DNA of 19,807 bases, taken from JBFXAF01 sp050178915. Its GTDB lineage: Bacteria; Pseudomonadota; Alphaproteobacteria; Rhizobiales; Rhizobiaceae. The stretch lies in assembly GCA_050178915.1 (NCBI GenBank), contig JBFXFO010000066.1, positions 1 through 19,807 on the forward strand, read 5' to 3'. Positions 7,137 to 15,537 of this stretch are shown here, piece after piece. Below the pieces are notes generated by a model. That model was not told the DNA's origin, made no database searches, and was given only the letters and a program-made list of their open reading frames with translations. Both the position numbers and the translations under genes were made by a program. How positions within the stretch are numbered: the first letter of the stretch is position 1; each line of letters opens with the position of its first letter.

Positions 7137-8735
7137 CTATTCGGCGTCGGCGGCCGGCGCGGACGGTGCTGTCTTGCGGCCCCGCCGCATGCTGCGGCGG
7201 AGCATGCCGAGATTGGCGCCCCCGGTGCCGAAGGCGACGATGAAATAGACCAGAGCAGAGCCGACGATCAGCACGGCCAGCGCCACGATCTGCTCGTACA
7301 GGCTGGACGCAGGCTGCAGCCAGACATCGGCATGGTCGAGCGCGAACCAGGCGGCGGCGCCCATTGCGGCGGCGGCCAGCACCAGCCGCGGAATGCGCAG
7401 CAGCAGGCCGCGGTCCGAGCCCCAGTGGCCGCGCCGGATCAGCACGCCGAACAGCAGCGCGGCGTTCAGCCAGCCGGCCACCGCCGAAGCAGTGGCGATG
7501 CCGGGCGCACCCCAGCGCGGGAACATGACCAACGCGATGGCGACGTTGACCACCACCGAGACCGCCGCGAACCACATCGGCGTGCGCGTGTCCTCACGCG
7601 CGAAATAGCCGGGCGTGAACGCCTTGATCAGCACGAAGGCCGGCAGGCCCAGCCCGAAGATCGCCAGGGTCTGCGACACGATGATGGTCGACTGCTCGGA
7701 GAAAGCGCCGCGCTCGTAGAGCACGCGGACGATCGGCTCGGCCATCACCAGCAGCGCGGCCGCCGCCGGAAGCGTCAGGAACAGCGTGAACTCGACCGAG
7801 CGGTTCTGCAGGTTCGATGCTTCCTGGTCGTTGCCTGCCTTCAGCGCGCGCGCCAGTTCAGGCAGCAGGACGATGGCGACGGCGATGCCCACCACGCCGA
7901 GCGGCAGCTGGTAAACGCGGTCGGCGTAGGCGAGCGACGACACCGCGCTGTCCTGCGTCGAGGCGATGGCCGTGCCGATCAGCTGGTTGATCTGCGTGAT
8001 GCCGCCGGTGATCGCCGCCGGGAAGGCGAGCCAGAGCAGGCGGCGCACATTGGGCGTGAAGCGCGGCAGGCGAAAGCCGATCGAGACGCCGGCGCGGCGC
8101 ACGGCGATCCAGACGATCGCAAGCTGCACCAGTCCGGCGGCCAGCACGCCCCATGCCAGCGCGTGGCCGACGGAGGTGACATCCATCCCGTCATGCCAGG
8201 CGAAGAGGAGCACGCCGAGCAGGATGATGTTGAGGAACACCGGCGCGATGGCCGCAGCGAAGTAGCGGCGCAGCGAGTTGAGCATGCCGCTCATCATCGC
8301 GCCGAGCGACATGCACATCAGGTAGGGGAACATGATGACGGCGAGCTCGGTCGTCAGCCCGAACTTCTGCGGGTCGTCGGCAAAGCCCGGCGCGATGACG
8401 TTCGCCACCAGCAGCGGCATGGTCAGTTCCATGACGATCGTGATGGCGGTCAGCACCGTGAACAGCACGCCGAACACTTCCTCGGAGAAGCGCTTGGCGC
8501 CGGACAGGCCGTTGGCCTCGATCTCCTTGGCGAAGAGCGGCACGAAGGCGGCGTTGAACGCGCCCTCGGCGAACAGCCGGCGGAAGGTGTTGGGGAACTG
8601 GAAGGCGGCGTTGAACGCGTCGGCCACCGGCCCGGTGCCGAGCGACGCCGCCATCATCATTTCGCGCGCGAAACCCAGCACGCGGCTGGTCAGCGTGCCG
8701 GAGGCGACGGTGGCGAACTTGCGGACGAGGCTCAT
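7137..8735 (-). CDS. murJ: Lipid II flippase MurJ
   Basis: 532-residue inner-membrane protein of the MOP exporter superfamily that moves the peptidoglycan precursor lipid II to the periplasmic side; essential in most walled bacteria. The N-terminal signature SRVLGFAREMMMA carries Arg18 and Arg24, and NTFRRLFAEGAFNAAFVPLF carries Arg52/53, the arginines lining the cavity in the E. coli protein. At least 13-14 hydrophobic helices follow, and the C-terminus ends in a basic then Ala/Pro-rich tail (about 505-532). Length is normal. The start ATG overlaps the glnD stop as ATGA, so the two are very probably co-transcribed and coupled; glnD followed by murJ is an order I recall from rhizobia. Confidence 0.96.
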   Translation of the reverse strand: MSLVRKFATVASGTLTSRVLGFAREMMMAASLGTGPVADAFNAAFQFPNTFRRLFAEGAFNAAFVPLFAKEIEANGLSGAKRFSEEVFGVLFTVLTAITIVMELTMPLLVANVIAPGFADDPQKFGLTTELAVIMFPYLMCMSLGAMMSGMLNSLRRYFAAAIAPVFLNIILLGVLLFAWHDGMDVTSVGHALAWGVLAAGLVQLAIVWIAVRRAGVSIGFRLPRFTPNVRRLLWLAFPAAITGGITQINQLIGTAIASTQDSAVSSLAYADRVYQLPLGVVGIAVAIVLLPELARALKAGNDQEASNLQNRSVEFTLFLTLPAAAALLVMAEPIVRVLYERGAFSEQSTIIVSQTLAIFGLGLPAFVLIKAFTPGYFAREDTRTPMWFAAVSVVVNVAIALVMFPRWGAPGIATASAVAGWLNAALLFGVLIRRGHWGSDRGLLLRIPRLVLAAAAMGAAAWFALDHADVWLQPASSLYEQIVALAVLIVGSALVYFIVAFGTGGANLGMLRRSMRRGRKTAPSAPAADAE

Positions 8736-11539
8736 TCGGCGGCCGCCTTCGTGCGCGCCGGCTGCCTGGCCGCGGGATCGATGCCTTCGAGCACCTCGAT
8801 CAGTCGCTTCCTGATCACTGCGGTTCGCGTCGGGTTCTCGATCTTCTGGCCGGTCAGGTCGGTCACGTAGAACGTGTCGATGACCTTCTCGCCGAAGGTG
8901 GTGATGTGCGCCGAGGCGATGTCCAGCGACAGGTCGGACAGCGCGCCGGTGATCTCCGACAGCAGGCCGGTGCGGTCAAAACCCTCGACCTCGATCACGG
9001 AGAAGCGGTTGGAGAGCGTGTTGCGGATGTCACAGCGCGGCTCGATGCGAAACGCCTTGGCGCCGCGCCTCGGCTTGGTGCGCTTGTCGATGGTCTCGCG
9101 CAGCCGGCTCTTGCCGGAAAGCACGTCCTCGATGAGCTTGCCGACGCGCTCGGCCCGCCGCCGTTCGTCCTCGTCGCGATCGAACTCACGGCTGATCAGG
9201 ATGGTGTCCAGCGCCCGTCCGTCCGAGGTGGTGAATACCTGCGCGTCGACGATGTTGCCGCCGGCCGCCGCGCAGGCGCCGGCGATGATCGACAGCAGGC
9301 GCGGATGGTCGGGCGCCAGCACGGTGATCTCGGTCACGGCCTCGAAGTCGCGCGTCTCGACCATCGTCGCCAGCCGCCGCTTCGACGCATCCGCCTCGCG
9401 GATGAACTCGGCGTGCCGCACCTGGTCCTGCAGGTCCACGGTCAGCAGGTAGTTGTCGTAGTGCAGCTTGATCGAGCGCTTGCGCTCGCGCTCGGGCCAG
9501 CCTTCCAGCGCCTGCGCCAGCCGCTCGCGCGCTTCGGCGGCACGCTGCGCCCGCGACACTTCCGAGAAGCCGCCGGTGAGCAGCAGTTCGGTCTCGTAGT
9601 AGAGCGTGCGCAGGAGCTGGCCCTTCCAGCCGTTCCATACGCCGGGGCCGACGCCGCGAATGTCACAGACGGTGAGCGCCAGCAGCAGCTTCAGCCGCTC
9701 GACCGACTGCACCACGGCGGCGAAATCGTCGATCGTCTTGCGGTCGTTCAGATCGCGCGTCTGAGCCGTCATCGACATCAGCAGGTGATGCTCGACCAGC
9801 CAGGCGACCGTCTCGGTGTCGGCGGCGGACAGGCCCATATGCGGGCAGATGCGCTTGGCGATGCGCGCGCCTGCCTCGGAGTGATCCTCGGGCCGGCCCT
9901 TCGCGATGTCGTGCAGCAGCACGGTGACGTAGAGCAGTTCGCGCTGCTTTTTCAGCCCCGGCATCAGCGAGTGCGTCAGCGGGTGCGTCTTCTCGCCCTC
10001 GCCATGCTCGATCTCCGACAGCACGCCGATGCAGCGGATCAGGTGCTCGTCCACCGTGTAGTGGTGGTACATGTTGAACTGCATCATCGCGACGATCTTG
10101 CCGAAATCGGGAATGAGCTTCCCGAGCAGGCCGGCCTCGTTCATGCGCCGCAGATTGAGTTCCGGATTGCGGTCGGAGGTGAGCACCTCCATGAACAGGC
10201 GGTTGGCCTCCTCGTCGCGGCGCAGCGGCCGGGTGACGAGCTTCAGGGACCGCGTCAGCAGTTTCAGCGCATCGGGATGATACTCCAGCCCGTGCCGGTC
10301 GGCGAACCAGAACAGGCGGATCAGATTGACCGGGTCGCGCTCGAAGACGCTGTCGTCGGCGATGGTGATGCGGTCGTTGTCGACGATGAAGTCGCTGGTG
10401 CCCGGCAGCTTGCGGCGGCGGCGGGAGAAGCTCTGGAACAGCCGGTTGAAGCCGGGCGCCTGTTTCGCCTGCTCTTCCTCCAGCGCGGCGCAGAAGATGC
10501 GGGTCAGGTCGCCGACATCCTTGGCGATCAGGAAGTAGTGTTTCATGAAGCGTTCGACTGCCGAGAGTCCGGGATGGCTGGTGTAGCCCAGCCGCTCGGC
10601 AATCTCGCGCTGGATGTCGAAGTGCAGCCGCTCCTCTGCCTTGCCGGTGAGGAAATGCATGTGGCAGCGCACCGCCCAGAGGAAGTCCTCGGCCTTCAGG
10701 AACTGATTGTATTCCTGCCGCGTGAACACGCCCTTGTCGACCAGCTCGCCGCCGCTGCGCACGCGGTAGAAATACTTGCCGATCCAGAACAGCGTCTGCA
10801 GGTCGCGCAACCCGCCCTTGCCGTCCTTGACGTTCGGCTCGACCAGGTAGCGGCTCTCGCCGACCTTCCTGTGGCGGTCGTCGCGCTCGCCCAGCTTGGC
10901 TTGCACATATTCCGGACCGCTCGACTTCACGACTTCCTTGTCGAAGCGCTCGATCAGTTCGTCGTAGAGCGACTGCTCGCCCCAGAGATAGCGCGCCTCG
11001 AGGATGGCGGTGCGGATGGTGATGTCGGCGCGCGACAGGCGCACGCATTCGTCGATGTTGCGGGTGGCGTGGCCGACCTTCAGGCCGAGGTCCCACAGCA
11101 TGTAGAGCATGTACTCGACGATCTGCTCGCCCCAGGGCGTCTGCTTGTAGGGGAGCAGGAACAGCAGGTCGATGTCGGAGCCTGGCGCAAGCGTGCCGCG
11201 CCCGTAGCCGCCGACGGCGACAACGGCCATCTTCTCGGCGGTCGAGCGCTTCTTCTGCGGGAAGACATGCGCCACCGCGAAGTCGTGCAGCGCGCGGATG
11301 ATCTCGTCCATCAGATGCGACAGGCGCTGCGCACACACCGTGCCGCCGCCATCCTGCATCAGCATCTTTTCGGCAATCGCGCGCCCGTCGGCGATGCGCG
11401 TCTTGAAGAGCGCCAGCGCCTTCGCCCGGGTCTGCGGCGCAGAACCGTCGCCGGCATGCTCGATGGTGATCGCGCTGAGATGCTTTCGCAGCTCTTCACT
11501 GTCGATCATCTCATCGAGCTTCAAGGGTATTTTCGCCAT
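8732..11539 (-). CDS. glnD: Bifunctional uridylyltransferase/uridylyl-removing enzyme GlnD
   Basis: 935-residue nitrogen sensor that adds UMP to PII proteins (GlnB/GlnK) when glutamine is low and removes it when glutamine is high. Domains in order: nucleotidyltransferase with GGYGRGTLAPGSDIDLLFL, Gly110-Arg114 and metal-binding Asp122 and Asp124; a linker with PNVKDGKGGLRDLQ; an HD hydrolase with His498 in TVDEH and the His543-Asp544 pair in LLHDIAKGRPEDHSE; and two C-terminal ACT domains at about 736-788 and 847-898 that bind glutamine. The start MAKIPLKL is chosen because everything upstream in the long open frame is basic low-complexity sequence overlapping the divergent promoter region. 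All key motifs are intact, so both activities are expected. Confidence 0.97.
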   Translation of the reverse strand: MAKIPLKLDEMIDSEELRKHLSAITIEHAGDGSAPQTRAKALALFKTRIADGRAIAEKMLMQDGGGTVCAQRLSHLMDEIIRALHDFAVAHVFPQKKRSTAEKMAVVAVGGYGRGTLAPGSDIDLLFLLPYKQTPWGEQIVEYMLYMLWDLGLKVGHATRNIDECVRLSRADITIRTAILEARYLWGEQSLYDELIERFDKEVVKSSGPEYVQAKLGERDDRHRKVGESRYLVEPNVKDGKGGLRDLQTLFWIGKYFYRVRSGGELVDKGVFTRQEYNQFLKAEDFLWAVRCHMHFLTGKAEERLHFDIQREIAERLGYTSHPGLSAVERFMKHYFLIAKDVGDLTRIFCAALEEEQAKQAPGFNRLFQSFSRRRRKLPGTSDFIVDNDRITIADDSVFERDPVNLIRLFWFADRHGLEYHPDALKLLTRSLKLVTRPLRRDEEANRLFMEVLTSDRNPELNLRRMNEAGLLGKLIPDFGKIVAMMQFNMYHHYTVDEHLIRCIGVLSEIEHGEGEKTHPLTHSLMPGLKKQRELLYVTVLLHDIAKGRPEDHSEAGARIAKRICPHMGLSAADTETVAWLVEHHLLMSMTAQTRDLNDRKTIDDFAAVVQSVERLKLLLALTVCDIRGVGPGVWNGWKGQLLRTLYYETELLLTGGFSEVSRAQRAAEARERLAQALEGWPERERKRSIKLHYDNYLLTVDLQDQVRHAEFIREADASKRRLATMVETRDFEAVTEITVLAPDHPRLLSIIAGACAAAGGNIVDAQVFTTSDGRALDTILISREFDRDEDERRRAERVGKLIEDVLSGKSRLRETIDKRTKPRRGAKAFRIEPRCDIRNTLSNRFSVIEVEGFDRTGLLSEITGALSDLSLDIASAHITTFGEKVIDTFYVTDLTGQKIENPTRTAVIRKRLIEVLEGIDPAARQPARTKAAAE

Positions 11540-11732
11540 CGATTCCCGGGCGGTGAGCGCGTGTGGGCCGGCTCTATAGCGTGATTTTCGGGCGCTGTGT
11601 ATGGGCCGGCCGTGGAGACAGCCCGCCATATTAGCGGCGAGGCATGGAACCTTTGCCGCACACTGCGGTTGAAGGACACCCGGCCACCGCCGGGCCGCGC
11701 GAACGCTTGTTCCGCCAGCGCTTGAGGGAGCC
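11540..11732. promoter_or_regulatory. Divergent promoter region between glnD and the AI-2E permease gene
   Basis: 193 bases that must drive both genes. On the minus strand TATAGA at 11578-11573 sits about 34 bases before the glnD start and could be a -10 element, but no matching -35 is present. On the plus side GAGGGAG, 2 bases before the ATG at 11733, is a usable though close ribosome binding site. A 30-codon plus-strand frame, ATG at 11644 to TGA at 11734-11736, overlaps the permease start as ATGA but lacks a well-spaced binding site of its own. No NtrC-type or sigma-54 site was recognised. Confidence 0.35.
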
Positions 11733-12890
11733 ATGACCATAGATCCGTCACCGCCGGAGGCGCATGCCGTAACGCGTGCCGAAGCGCGCGCCGACACACG
11801 CCTCATCCGATCGCTCGTCGTCGGCCTGTTCATCTTCGTCGGCATCTACGCGCTCTATTTCGCGCGCGAATTCTTCATGCCGGTGGTGCTCGCCTTCTTC
11901 CTCACCATGACGCTGACGCCTGTGGTTCGGCTGATGAAGCGCTATGGCATCCCGGAAGTGGTGTCGGCGCCGCTCGTCATCCTCGGCGCGGCCGCCCTCA
12001 TCATCGGCGCCGGATACCTGCTGTCGACGCCGGTCGTCGACCTCATTGCCAATGCGCCGAAGATCGGGGCGCAGCTGGACGACCGCTTCCAGCATCTGCG
12101 CGCTCCGGTCGACCGTTTCCTCGCCGTGCTGCGCGAGCTGCAGTCGGCGACCGACGCCAACGAGCCCGGCGTACAGCGCGTCTCGCTGCAGCAGCCCGGC
12201 ATCCTGTCACAGGCGGCTGGCGACCTGCTGTCGGTCGGCACCACCTTCGCCATCGTGCTGGTGCTGTCGCTGCTGCTGCTCGCTTCGGGAACGCTGTTCT
12301 ACGAGAAGATCGTGCAGTCCTTCGCCCGCATGTCGGAGAAGAAGCTGGCGCTGCGCGTCGTCTACGACATCGAGCGCGAGGTCTCGCGCTACCTCTTCAC
12401 CATCGCCGTCATCAATGCCGGCCTCGGCGCGGTGATCGGCCTCGGCCTGTGGGGGCTGGGCGTACCGGACCCGCTGGTCTGGGGTGTCGCGGCGGCGCTG
12501 CTCAACTTCCTGCCCTATATCGGGCCGATCCTGACGATCGCGCTGGTGGGCATCATCTCGATCGTCACCTTCCCCTCGCTTTCCTACGCACTGCTGGCGC
12601 CCGGCTACGTGGTCGTCTGCGCCGTCATCGAGGGGCAGTTCGTCACGCCGCCGATCGTCGGCCGGCGGCTGGAGATCAACTATGTCGCGATCTTCATCGC
12701 CATCGCCTTCTGGTCGTGGCTGTGGGGCTTCGCCGGGGCGCTGATGGCGGTGCCGATCCTGGTCGTCATCAAGGTGTTCTGCGACAATTTCGAAAGCCTG
12801 CGCCACGTCGGCAACTTCCTTGGCGCGCAGCAAACGCCGGTGACGCCCGACGAAAGCGCCAACGGCACGAATGGCTCGGCTGCCTCCTGA
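11733..12890 (+). CDS. AI-2E family transporter (PerM/TqsA-type permease)
   Basis: 385-residue polytopic membrane protein with about eight predicted helices: two near the N-terminus (about 27-65), one at 78-98, a long polar loop at 100-165, then 166-190 and four more between 218 and 345. Family motifs are visible: a FFxPVVLAFFLTMTLTPVV-like segment in helix 2, NFLPYIGPI in the central re-entrant region, and IEGQFVTPPIVGRRLEIN. The family exports small molecules or ions; quorum-signal AI-2 export has been shown for E. coli TqsA, while other members act as sodium/proton antiporters, so the substrate here is open. The C-terminal tail (about 362-385) is polar and Asn/Thr/Ser-rich. A strong inverted repeat overlaps the stop codon. 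Confidence 0.9.
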   Translation: MTIDPSPPEAHAVTRAEARADTRLIRSLVVGLFIFVGIYALYFAREFFMPVVLAFFLTMTLTPVVRLMKRYGIPEVVSAPLVILGAAALIIGAGYLLSTPVVDLIANAPKIGAQLDDRFQHLRAPVDRFLAVLRELQSATDANEPGVQRVSLQQPGILSQAAGDLLSVGTTFAIVLVLSLLLLASGTLFYEKIVQSFARMSEKKLALRVVYDIEREVSRYLFTIAVINAGLGAVIGLGLWGLGVPDPLVWGVAAALLNFLPYIGPILTIALVGIISIVTFPSLSYALLAPGYVVVCAVIEGQFVTPPIVGRRLEINYVAIFIAIAFWSWLWGFAGALMAVPILVVIKVFCDNFESLRHVGNFLGAQQTPVTPDESANGTNGSAAS

Positions 12891-12907
12891 CGCCTGCCGT
12901 CAGGAGG
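12883..12907 (+). terminator. Perfect 10-bp hairpin overlapping the permease stop codon
   Basis: CCTCCTGACG at 12883-12892 and CGTCAGGAGG at 12898-12907 are exact reverse complements around the 5-base loop CCTGC. The first arm contains the TGA stop codon. No T-run follows (TGGAAGGCGG), so it is not a classical intrinsic terminator; it may end transcription weakly or protect the 3' end. The next gene is co-oriented and starts 71 bases further on. Confidence 0.5.
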
Positions 12908-12977
12908 TGGAAGGCGGCGTGCTTTGCGGGGCGCCCGCGCGGCCCTAGAGTGCGGCGTCGAAAGCCCAGAGGAGCGC

Positions 12978-13577
12978 ATGGCGCCTGTCATCGTCGACCC
13001 CGGCAAGGTGCGCGAATTCAAGAGCGCCGCCGCCTTCGAGGCGTGGCTGGCAAGGAACCACGGCAAGGCGGACGAAATCTGGATCAAGATCCACAAGGTC
13101 GGCTCGAGCCGCAAGTCGATCACGCCGAAGGAGGCGATCGACGTCGTGCTCTGCTGGGGCTGGATCGACGCCATCCGCAAGGGCTTCGACGAGCAGAGCT
13201 TCCTGCAGCGCTACACGCCGCGCGGGGCGAAAAGCCTGTGGAGCCAGATCAACGTCGACAATGTCGCGCGCCTCGCCGCCGAAGGGCGCATGACCGAACA
13301 TGGCCTCAAGCATGTCGAGGCAGCCAAGGCGGACGGCCGCTGGGAGCGCGCCTATGCCAATGGCAGGAACCTCCAGATCCCGGACGATCTGCAGGCGGCC
13401 ATCGACGCCGAGCCTAAGGCGAAGGCGATGTTGGCCAGACTGTCGGAGCAGAACCGATTTGCTCTCGCCTTCCGCACCCACAACATGAAGACCGAAGCCG
13501 GGCGGAAGAAGCGCATCGCCGCCTTCGTCGACATGCTGAAGCGCGGCGAGACGATCTATCCGCAGAGGGCGAAGTGA
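12978..13577 (+). CDS. YdeI/OmpD-associated (OmdA) family protein
   Basis: 199-residue soluble protein of the bacteriocin-protection/YdeI-like family. Visible features are FKSAAAFEAWLARNH near the N-terminus, the DEIWIKIHKVGS strand, EAIDVVLCWGWIDAIRKGFD (the family's most characteristic block), the FLQRYTPRGAKSLWSQIN segment, and a C-terminal OmdA-like region with LARLSEQNRFALAFRTHNMK and AGRKKRIAAFVDML. The start MAPVIV is preceded by AGAGGAG-type sequence at good spacing. The biochemical role of the family is poorly defined; relatives are linked to peptide resistance in Salmonella, but that should not be transferred here without evidence. It converges on the EamA gene with 4 bases between stops. 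Confidence 0.87.
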   Translation: MAPVIVDPGKVREFKSAAAFEAWLARNHGKADEIWIKIHKVGSSRKSITPKEAIDVVLCWGWIDAIRKGFDEQSFLQRYTPRGAKSLWSQINVDNVARLAAEGRMTEHGLKHVEAAKADGRWERAYANGRNLQIPDDLQAAIDAEPKAKAMLARLSEQNRFALAFRTHNMKTEAGRKKRIAAFVDMLKRGETIYPQRAK

Positions 13578-13581
13578 GCGC

Positions 13582-14475
13582 CTAGAGCTTGTCGCGCGCG
13601 AACGGATTCCAGCGCACGGTGCCCAGCCGGATGCGTTCGCGCACCAGCGTGAGCAGGCCGGAGCCGGCAACGACCGCGAGGCCGAGAATGCTCAGCCAGT
13701 CCGGATATTCCTCGAAGAAGGCGGCGCCGATCGCGACCGCCCAGAGGATCTGCGAATAGTGCGTCGGCGCCAGCTGGTTGACCGGCGTCAGCCGTGTGGC
13801 GAGCAGCAGCAGGCGGCTGCCGATGGCGGTGAAGATGCCGATCACGATCAGCATGGCGACGACCTGCCAGTCGGCCGGCGGCAGCAGCGCTCCCGTGGCG
13901 AGCGCGGCAACCCCGTTGATCACCACCGTGTAGAGGATCAGCACGCCGATCACGCTGGTCTGCTTCTCGTTGGCAAGAGAGCGCATCAGGATGACGTTGC
14001 CGGCGAACAGCACCGCCACTGCCATCGCCGAGAGGTGGCCGAGTTGCAGCTCGCGGAAGCCGGGCCGCACCACCAGCAGCACGCCGCAGAAGCCGGCGAT
14101 CACCGCCGCCCAGCGCCACGGCCCGACCTGCTCGCCGAGCAGGACGATGGAGAGCAGCGTGATGAACAGCGGCGCCAGGAAGACGAGCGCATAGGCCTCG
14201 GCGAGCGGGATGGTGGTGAACGCGTGGACCCCGCCGATACCAGCGGTGACGCCGAGCACGGCGCGCAGATGCACCGCCCACGGCCGCTGCATGCGCCAGA
14301 AACCCCACCAGCGCTCGCCGGTCGGCGGCATGAACAGGAGCGCGATGCCGGCAAGGAAGAAGGTGAAGAAGCCGATCTGGAAGACCGAGAGTGTCGGCCC
14401 GAGCGCCTTGGTGAAGCCGTCCGACCACGCATAGACGGCGTAGGCGACGAGGGCGAGCAGGATGCCGTTCTTCAC
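13582..14475 (-). CDS. EamA/DMT-superfamily transporter
   Basis: 297-residue inner-membrane protein with ten predicted transmembrane helices in two five-helix EamA repeats (about 1-135 and 150-285). Typical segments are ALVAYAVYAWSDGFTKAL in helix 1, PLAEAYALVFLAPLFITLLS before the GEQVGPWRW loop, and SQILWAVAIGAAFFEEYPDWLS in the second repeat. Members export metabolites or amino acids; substrate unknown. The start is GTG at 14475-14473: an in-frame TGA lies three codons upstream and no Met occurs until inside helix 2, so GTG is the only reasonable start. No clear ribosome binding site precedes it. The next gene upstream (RidA-like) is divergent, about 180 bases away. Confidence 0.92.
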   Translation of the reverse strand: MKNGILLALVAYAVYAWSDGFTKALGPTLSVFQIGFFTFFLAGIALLFMPPTGERWWGFWRMQRPWAVHLRAVLGVTAGIGGVHAFTTIPLAEAYALVFLAPLFITLLSIVLLGEQVGPWRWAAVIAGFCGVLLVVRPGFRELQLGHLSAMAVAVLFAGNVILMRSLANEKQTSVIGVLILYTVVINGVAALATGALLPPADWQVVAMLIVIGIFTAIGSRLLLLATRLTPVNQLAPTHYSQILWAVAIGAAFFEEYPDWLSILGLAVVAGSGLLTLVRERIRLGTVRWNPFARDKL

Positions 14476-14655
14476 GCGTGGTCACCGCGAACGAGGAGGA
14501 GAATCCCCTGCTACGCGCTTTCGCGACGGCGCGCCATCGCGACCGATGAGGCCAGAGCGCGGCAGCCTGCGCCGTTTCGACCGGGCAAGACAGACACTTG
14601 CCCTGGTCAGTGCCGTCAAAGCATGATGCCGCCACGGCGAACATGGGGCATGCCG

Positions 14656-15063
14656 ATGGCGGACGATCCCAACGGCTACCAGGTGGCGACCGACCCGGAT
14701 CCGTACGCGCAGTTCCTCATCTCGCAGGCGATCCGCGTCGGCAATCTCGTCTATCTTTCCGGACAGGCAAGCATCGACCGCGACGGCGCCATCGTGGGTG
14801 TCGGTGATTTCGATGCGCAGGCGCAGCAGACCTTCGCAAACCTCAAGGCTGTGCTGGAAGCCGCCGGCTCCAGTCTCGACAATGTCGTGAAGGTCACGAT
14901 CTTCCTGAAGGACATGGCGAAGATCCTGGAGTTGCGGCAGCGCTATTTCTCGAAGCCCTATCCGGCCGACACGATCGTCGAGATCAGCGCTCTCGGCCTG
15001 CCGGAGCTGGAAATCGAGATCGAGGCGATCGGATTGGTGGATGGAAAGCTGGTCGCTGCCTGA
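14656..15063 (+). CDS. RidA/YjgF/UK114 family protein lacking the catalytic arginine
   Basis: 135-residue small trimeric-fold protein. Classical RidA deaminates reactive 2-aminoacrylate and other imines with a conserved Arg105. Here the fold signature is clear (VYLSGQASIDRDG, FANLKAVLEAAGSSLDNVVKVTIFLKDM, LPELEIEIEAI), and Glu120 is kept, but the residue aligned with Arg105 is Asp105 (YPADTIVEI in place of the FPARSCVEV type), so canonical imine deaminase activity is not expected. It probably belongs to one of the Rid subgroups of unknown function. Start choice: ATG at 14656 has GGGG 7 bases upstream; in-frame ATGs at 14650, 14626 and 14623 are alternatives adding 2-11 residues. It converges on the Zur-like gene. 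Confidence 0.88.
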   Translation: MADDPNGYQVATDPDPYAQFLISQAIRVGNLVYLSGQASIDRDGAIVGVGDFDAQAQQTFANLKAVLEAAGSSLDNVVKVTIFLKDMAKILELRQRYFSKPYPADTIVEISALGLPELEIEIEAIGLVDGKLVAA

Positions 15064-15111
15064 GCGGCGTAGCCTGTGCGCAAGAATTAATTGAACGATC
15101 GTTTTATTCTG
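15064..15111. other. Convergent gap with a 10-base palindrome
   Basis: AT-rich 48-base gap between the stops of the RidA-like and Zur-like genes. AACGATCGTT at 15094-15103 is a perfect palindrome followed by TTT. Such palindromes resemble TetR-type half-operators, but its position between two 3' ends makes a regulatory role unlikely; a bidirectional termination role is possible but unproven. Confidence 0.3.
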
Positions 15112-15537
15112 TCAGGCCGCCAGCGCGGCGCATTTCGCGCAGACACCCCGGAACTCCATGACGGCGCGCGCCGGCGTGAAACCCGTCGAGGCGACCCAAT
15201 CGTTCAGGCGGTCCGCAATGGCCTCATCCGACAGTTCGGTGACCTGCCCGCAGCGGTCGCAGATGGCGAAGGCGGTCATTCCGTGCGCATGCGCGTGACC
15301 ATGGCCGTGATCGTGCGGCCCGGCGCAGGCGACGAAGGCGTTGAGGCTCTCCAGCCGGTGCACGTGCCCGGCCTTGATGAGCCCCTCCAGCGCCCGGTAG
15401 ACCTGCACCGGCGCACGAAAGCCCTTGTCGCGCAGCTGGTCGAGCAGCGTGTAGGCGGAGAGCGGCGCGCTCGCGCGCGTCAGCTCGCCGAGGACCAGCT
15501 CCTGGTTCTTCGTCAGCACTTCACCCGTCATCGTCAT
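15112..15537 (-). CDS. Fur-family transcriptional regulator, Zur-like
   Basis: 141-residue metal-dependent DNA-binding repressor. The N-terminal winged helix spans about 5-70 (TLLDQLRDKGFRAPVQVYRALEGLIKAG), and the C-terminal dimerisation domain contains a structural zinc site from Cys93-x2-Cys96 and Cys133-x2-Cys136. Between them is a strongly His-rich loop, HDHGHGHAHAH at 75-85. The two CxxC pairs and the sequence FVACAGPH point to zinc uptake regulator (Zur) rather than iron Fur or Mur, although no znuABC transporter gene is in the window to support this. The start MTMTGEV at 15537 is preceded by a GGCGGGGCGA purine-rich stretch; an internal ATG at 15531 is the alternative. The long open frame upstream is antisense to the caspase gene and is not coding. 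Confidence 0.88.
   Translation of the reverse strand: MTMTGEVLTKNQELVLGELTRASAPLSAYTLLDQLRDKGFRAPVQVYRALEGLIKAGHVHRLESLNAFVACAGPHDHGHGHAHAHGMTAFAICDRCGQVTELSDEAIADRLNDWVASTGFTPARAVMEFRGVCAKCAALAA

Noticed and set aside
7023..8870. 615-codon plus-strand frame
   Set aside because: Antisense to murJ, with His/Asp/Arg/Gln-rich composition and no family resemblance.
8906..11584. 892-codon open frame on the plus strand
   Set aside because: Exactly antisense to glnD. The product is rich in Arg, Ala, His and Gln with no recognisable domain; long antisense frames are expected in high-GC coding DNA.
15094..15103. AACGATCGTT as a TetR-type operator
   Set aside because: It lies between two convergent 3' ends, with no promoter or TetR gene near it.
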